From contig NZ_CP119078.1 of the NCBI RefSeq assembly GCF_029026145.1, positions 2,293,036 through 2,357,035 on the forward strand: 64,000 nt of DNA. Direction: 5' to 3'. Below are positions 63,322 through 64,000 of the stretch, one piece after another. Positions within the stretch are counted from its first letter, which is position 1. Each line of letters begins with the position of its first letter. This stretch comes from Legionella cardiaca. Lineage in GTDB: Bacteria; Pseudomonadota; Gammaproteobacteria; Legionellales; Legionellaceae. The notes beneath the pieces were generated by a model, which searched no databases, was not told the origin of the DNA, and worked only from the letters and a program-made list of their open reading frames with translations. Position numbers and translations under genes: made by a program.

Positions 63322-64000
63322 TCAAGATTCGGAAGTTTTTTTACTATTTAACATCATCACTGCACCATAAGTACTCATTGCAGCGAAAATATGCTTCAAG
63401 CTATGGCCGCTGATAATGCCATCTAAATTATAAATTTCCACATCAAGGTGTTCGCATAACTTCGCTAAACTATAGAAGAAAATTATCCATAAATAGGCTT
63501 TTAATGGTGGATATGGTTTTGGAAAGAGAATAAGAATGGCCACAATCAATACCACAGAATAAAATTGAACAAGGCCATATAATCTTAAATCCCCATGTCC
63601 TGAAATTTCACTCCAGTACCAATACAATACTGAGAAAACTCCACAAGCTAACAAGGGTATTAAAAGCCAAAATCCTAGATTAAAATTAACTCTTTCCATT
63701 ATGGTTAATGATAGTAATGACATAAATATGAGTGTCATAGGAAGCCTATCCCAAACTAGACGTGCATTATCAGGAGACCAATGGTAATAAGAAGAACCGA
63801 AGCCTATTAAAAAAATTCCAGTAAATAATATAAAAAAGACAGTAAGCTCTTTGTTAGTTAAATTTTTCTGCCGCCATTGTCTACCTAATGAATAAAATCC
63901 AAGCGTAGCCATTAAAATAAACAGCAAATTAGAAACAACATTCAAAAAATTTGGCATGCCAATCCATTGACGTACATCCGAAAAATGATGATAGCTCGAC
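63322..64000 (-). CDS. Ceramidase-like (CREST family) membrane hydrolase, 5' end outside window
   Basis: The frame has no stop up to base 64000, and the residues before the first in-window Met (FSDVRQWIG before MPNFLNVVSNLLF) fit the family, so the true start lies beyond the window. At least seven hydrophobic segments are visible. Counting from the in-window Met, the catalytic set of alkaline ceramidases and other CREST hydrolases is complete: Ser55-x3-His59 in GSSYYHW, Asp70 in VWDRLPMT, and His185-x3-His189 in SGHSLKH. The family hydrolyses amide bonds in lipids at a zinc site inside the membrane. The substrate here is unknown. Confidence 0.8.
   Translation of the reverse strand, partial: SSYHHFSDVRQWIGMPNFLNVVSNLLFILMATLGFYSLGRQWRQKNLTNKELTVFFILFTGIFLIGFGSSYYHWSPDNARLVWDRLPMTLIFMSLLSLTIMERVNFNLGFWLLIPLLACGVFSVLYWYWSEISGHGDLRLYGLVQFYSVVLIVAILILFPKPYPPLKAYLWIIFFYSLAKLCEHLDVEIYNLDGIISGHSLKHIFAAMSTYGAVMMLNSKKTSES

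Overview
The window looks like the chromosome of a Legionella species, probably not L. pneumophila. It combines gammaproteobacterial housekeeping genes (dksA, waaA, djlA, ettA, tdh-kbl, tolC, ttcA, proS, oxyR, msbA-lpxK, pyrD), low GC with very AT-rich spacers, a short LuxR-type regulator of the kind common in Legionella, and many large unrecognised proteins with host-like features (ankyrin repeats, papain-like motifs, coiled coils, membrane hairpins, tandem repeats) that resemble Dot/Icm type IV effectors. Six of these unknown genes share one promoter architecture. Two 9-bp half-sites resembling the published Legionella PmrA consensus are separated by 2 nt, and a -10 hexamer follows exactly 7 nt after the second half-site.

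Layout: 1-2.8 kb holds the dksA tail, waaA and djlA. 3.0-7.0 kb holds an ankyrin protein with papain-like motifs, a large candidate effector and a membrane protein. 7.2-9.0 kb holds an unknown membrane protein and a LuxR regulator. 9.1-15.3 kb is an accessory island: an unknown gene, a complete IS30-family element with matched inverted repeats, a 3-bp target duplication and a passenger gene, a toxin-antitoxin pair, a SIR2-like putative NADase with a small DUF551-like protein, and a tyrosine recombinase whose promoter contains a perfect 14-6-14 inverted repeat. 15.3-29.4 kb is core: L,D-transpeptidase, ettA, kbl-tdh threonine catabolism, a Pcm-like gene with tolC, ttcA, a SulP transporter fused to a beta-carbonic anhydrase, a LysR regulator and proS. 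29.6-33.7 kb is a tandem pair of paralogous candidate effectors plus a coiled-coil protein. 33.7-46.7 kb holds a dual-ATPase ABC protein, a CsiV-like protein, oxyR with a divergent MFS gene, msbA-lpxK with a secreted protein, pyrD and two candidate effectors. 46.8-51.0 kb is a three-gene EmrAB/outer-membrane-factor export operon. 51.9-60.2 kb is a leucine (isovaleryl-CoA) catabolic cluster with a thiolase. 60.2-64.0 kb has a small membrane protein, a NADAR-domain protein with 71-residue repeats, and a ceramidase-like membrane hydrolase that runs off the window.

How the parts work together: the liu-type cluster would convert isovaleryl-CoA to acetoacetate and acetyl-CoA, and the thiolase links acetoacetyl-CoA to acetyl-CoA. 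With kbl-tdh this fits an amino-acid-burning intracellular lifestyle. msbA-lpxK-waaA serve lipid A/Kdo assembly. Three dispersed repeat families occupy several intergenic spaces. No rRNA, tRNA or CRISPR array was found. Several start codons were moved from the longest open frame on the basis of ribosome-binding sites, family length or promoter position; each case is explained.
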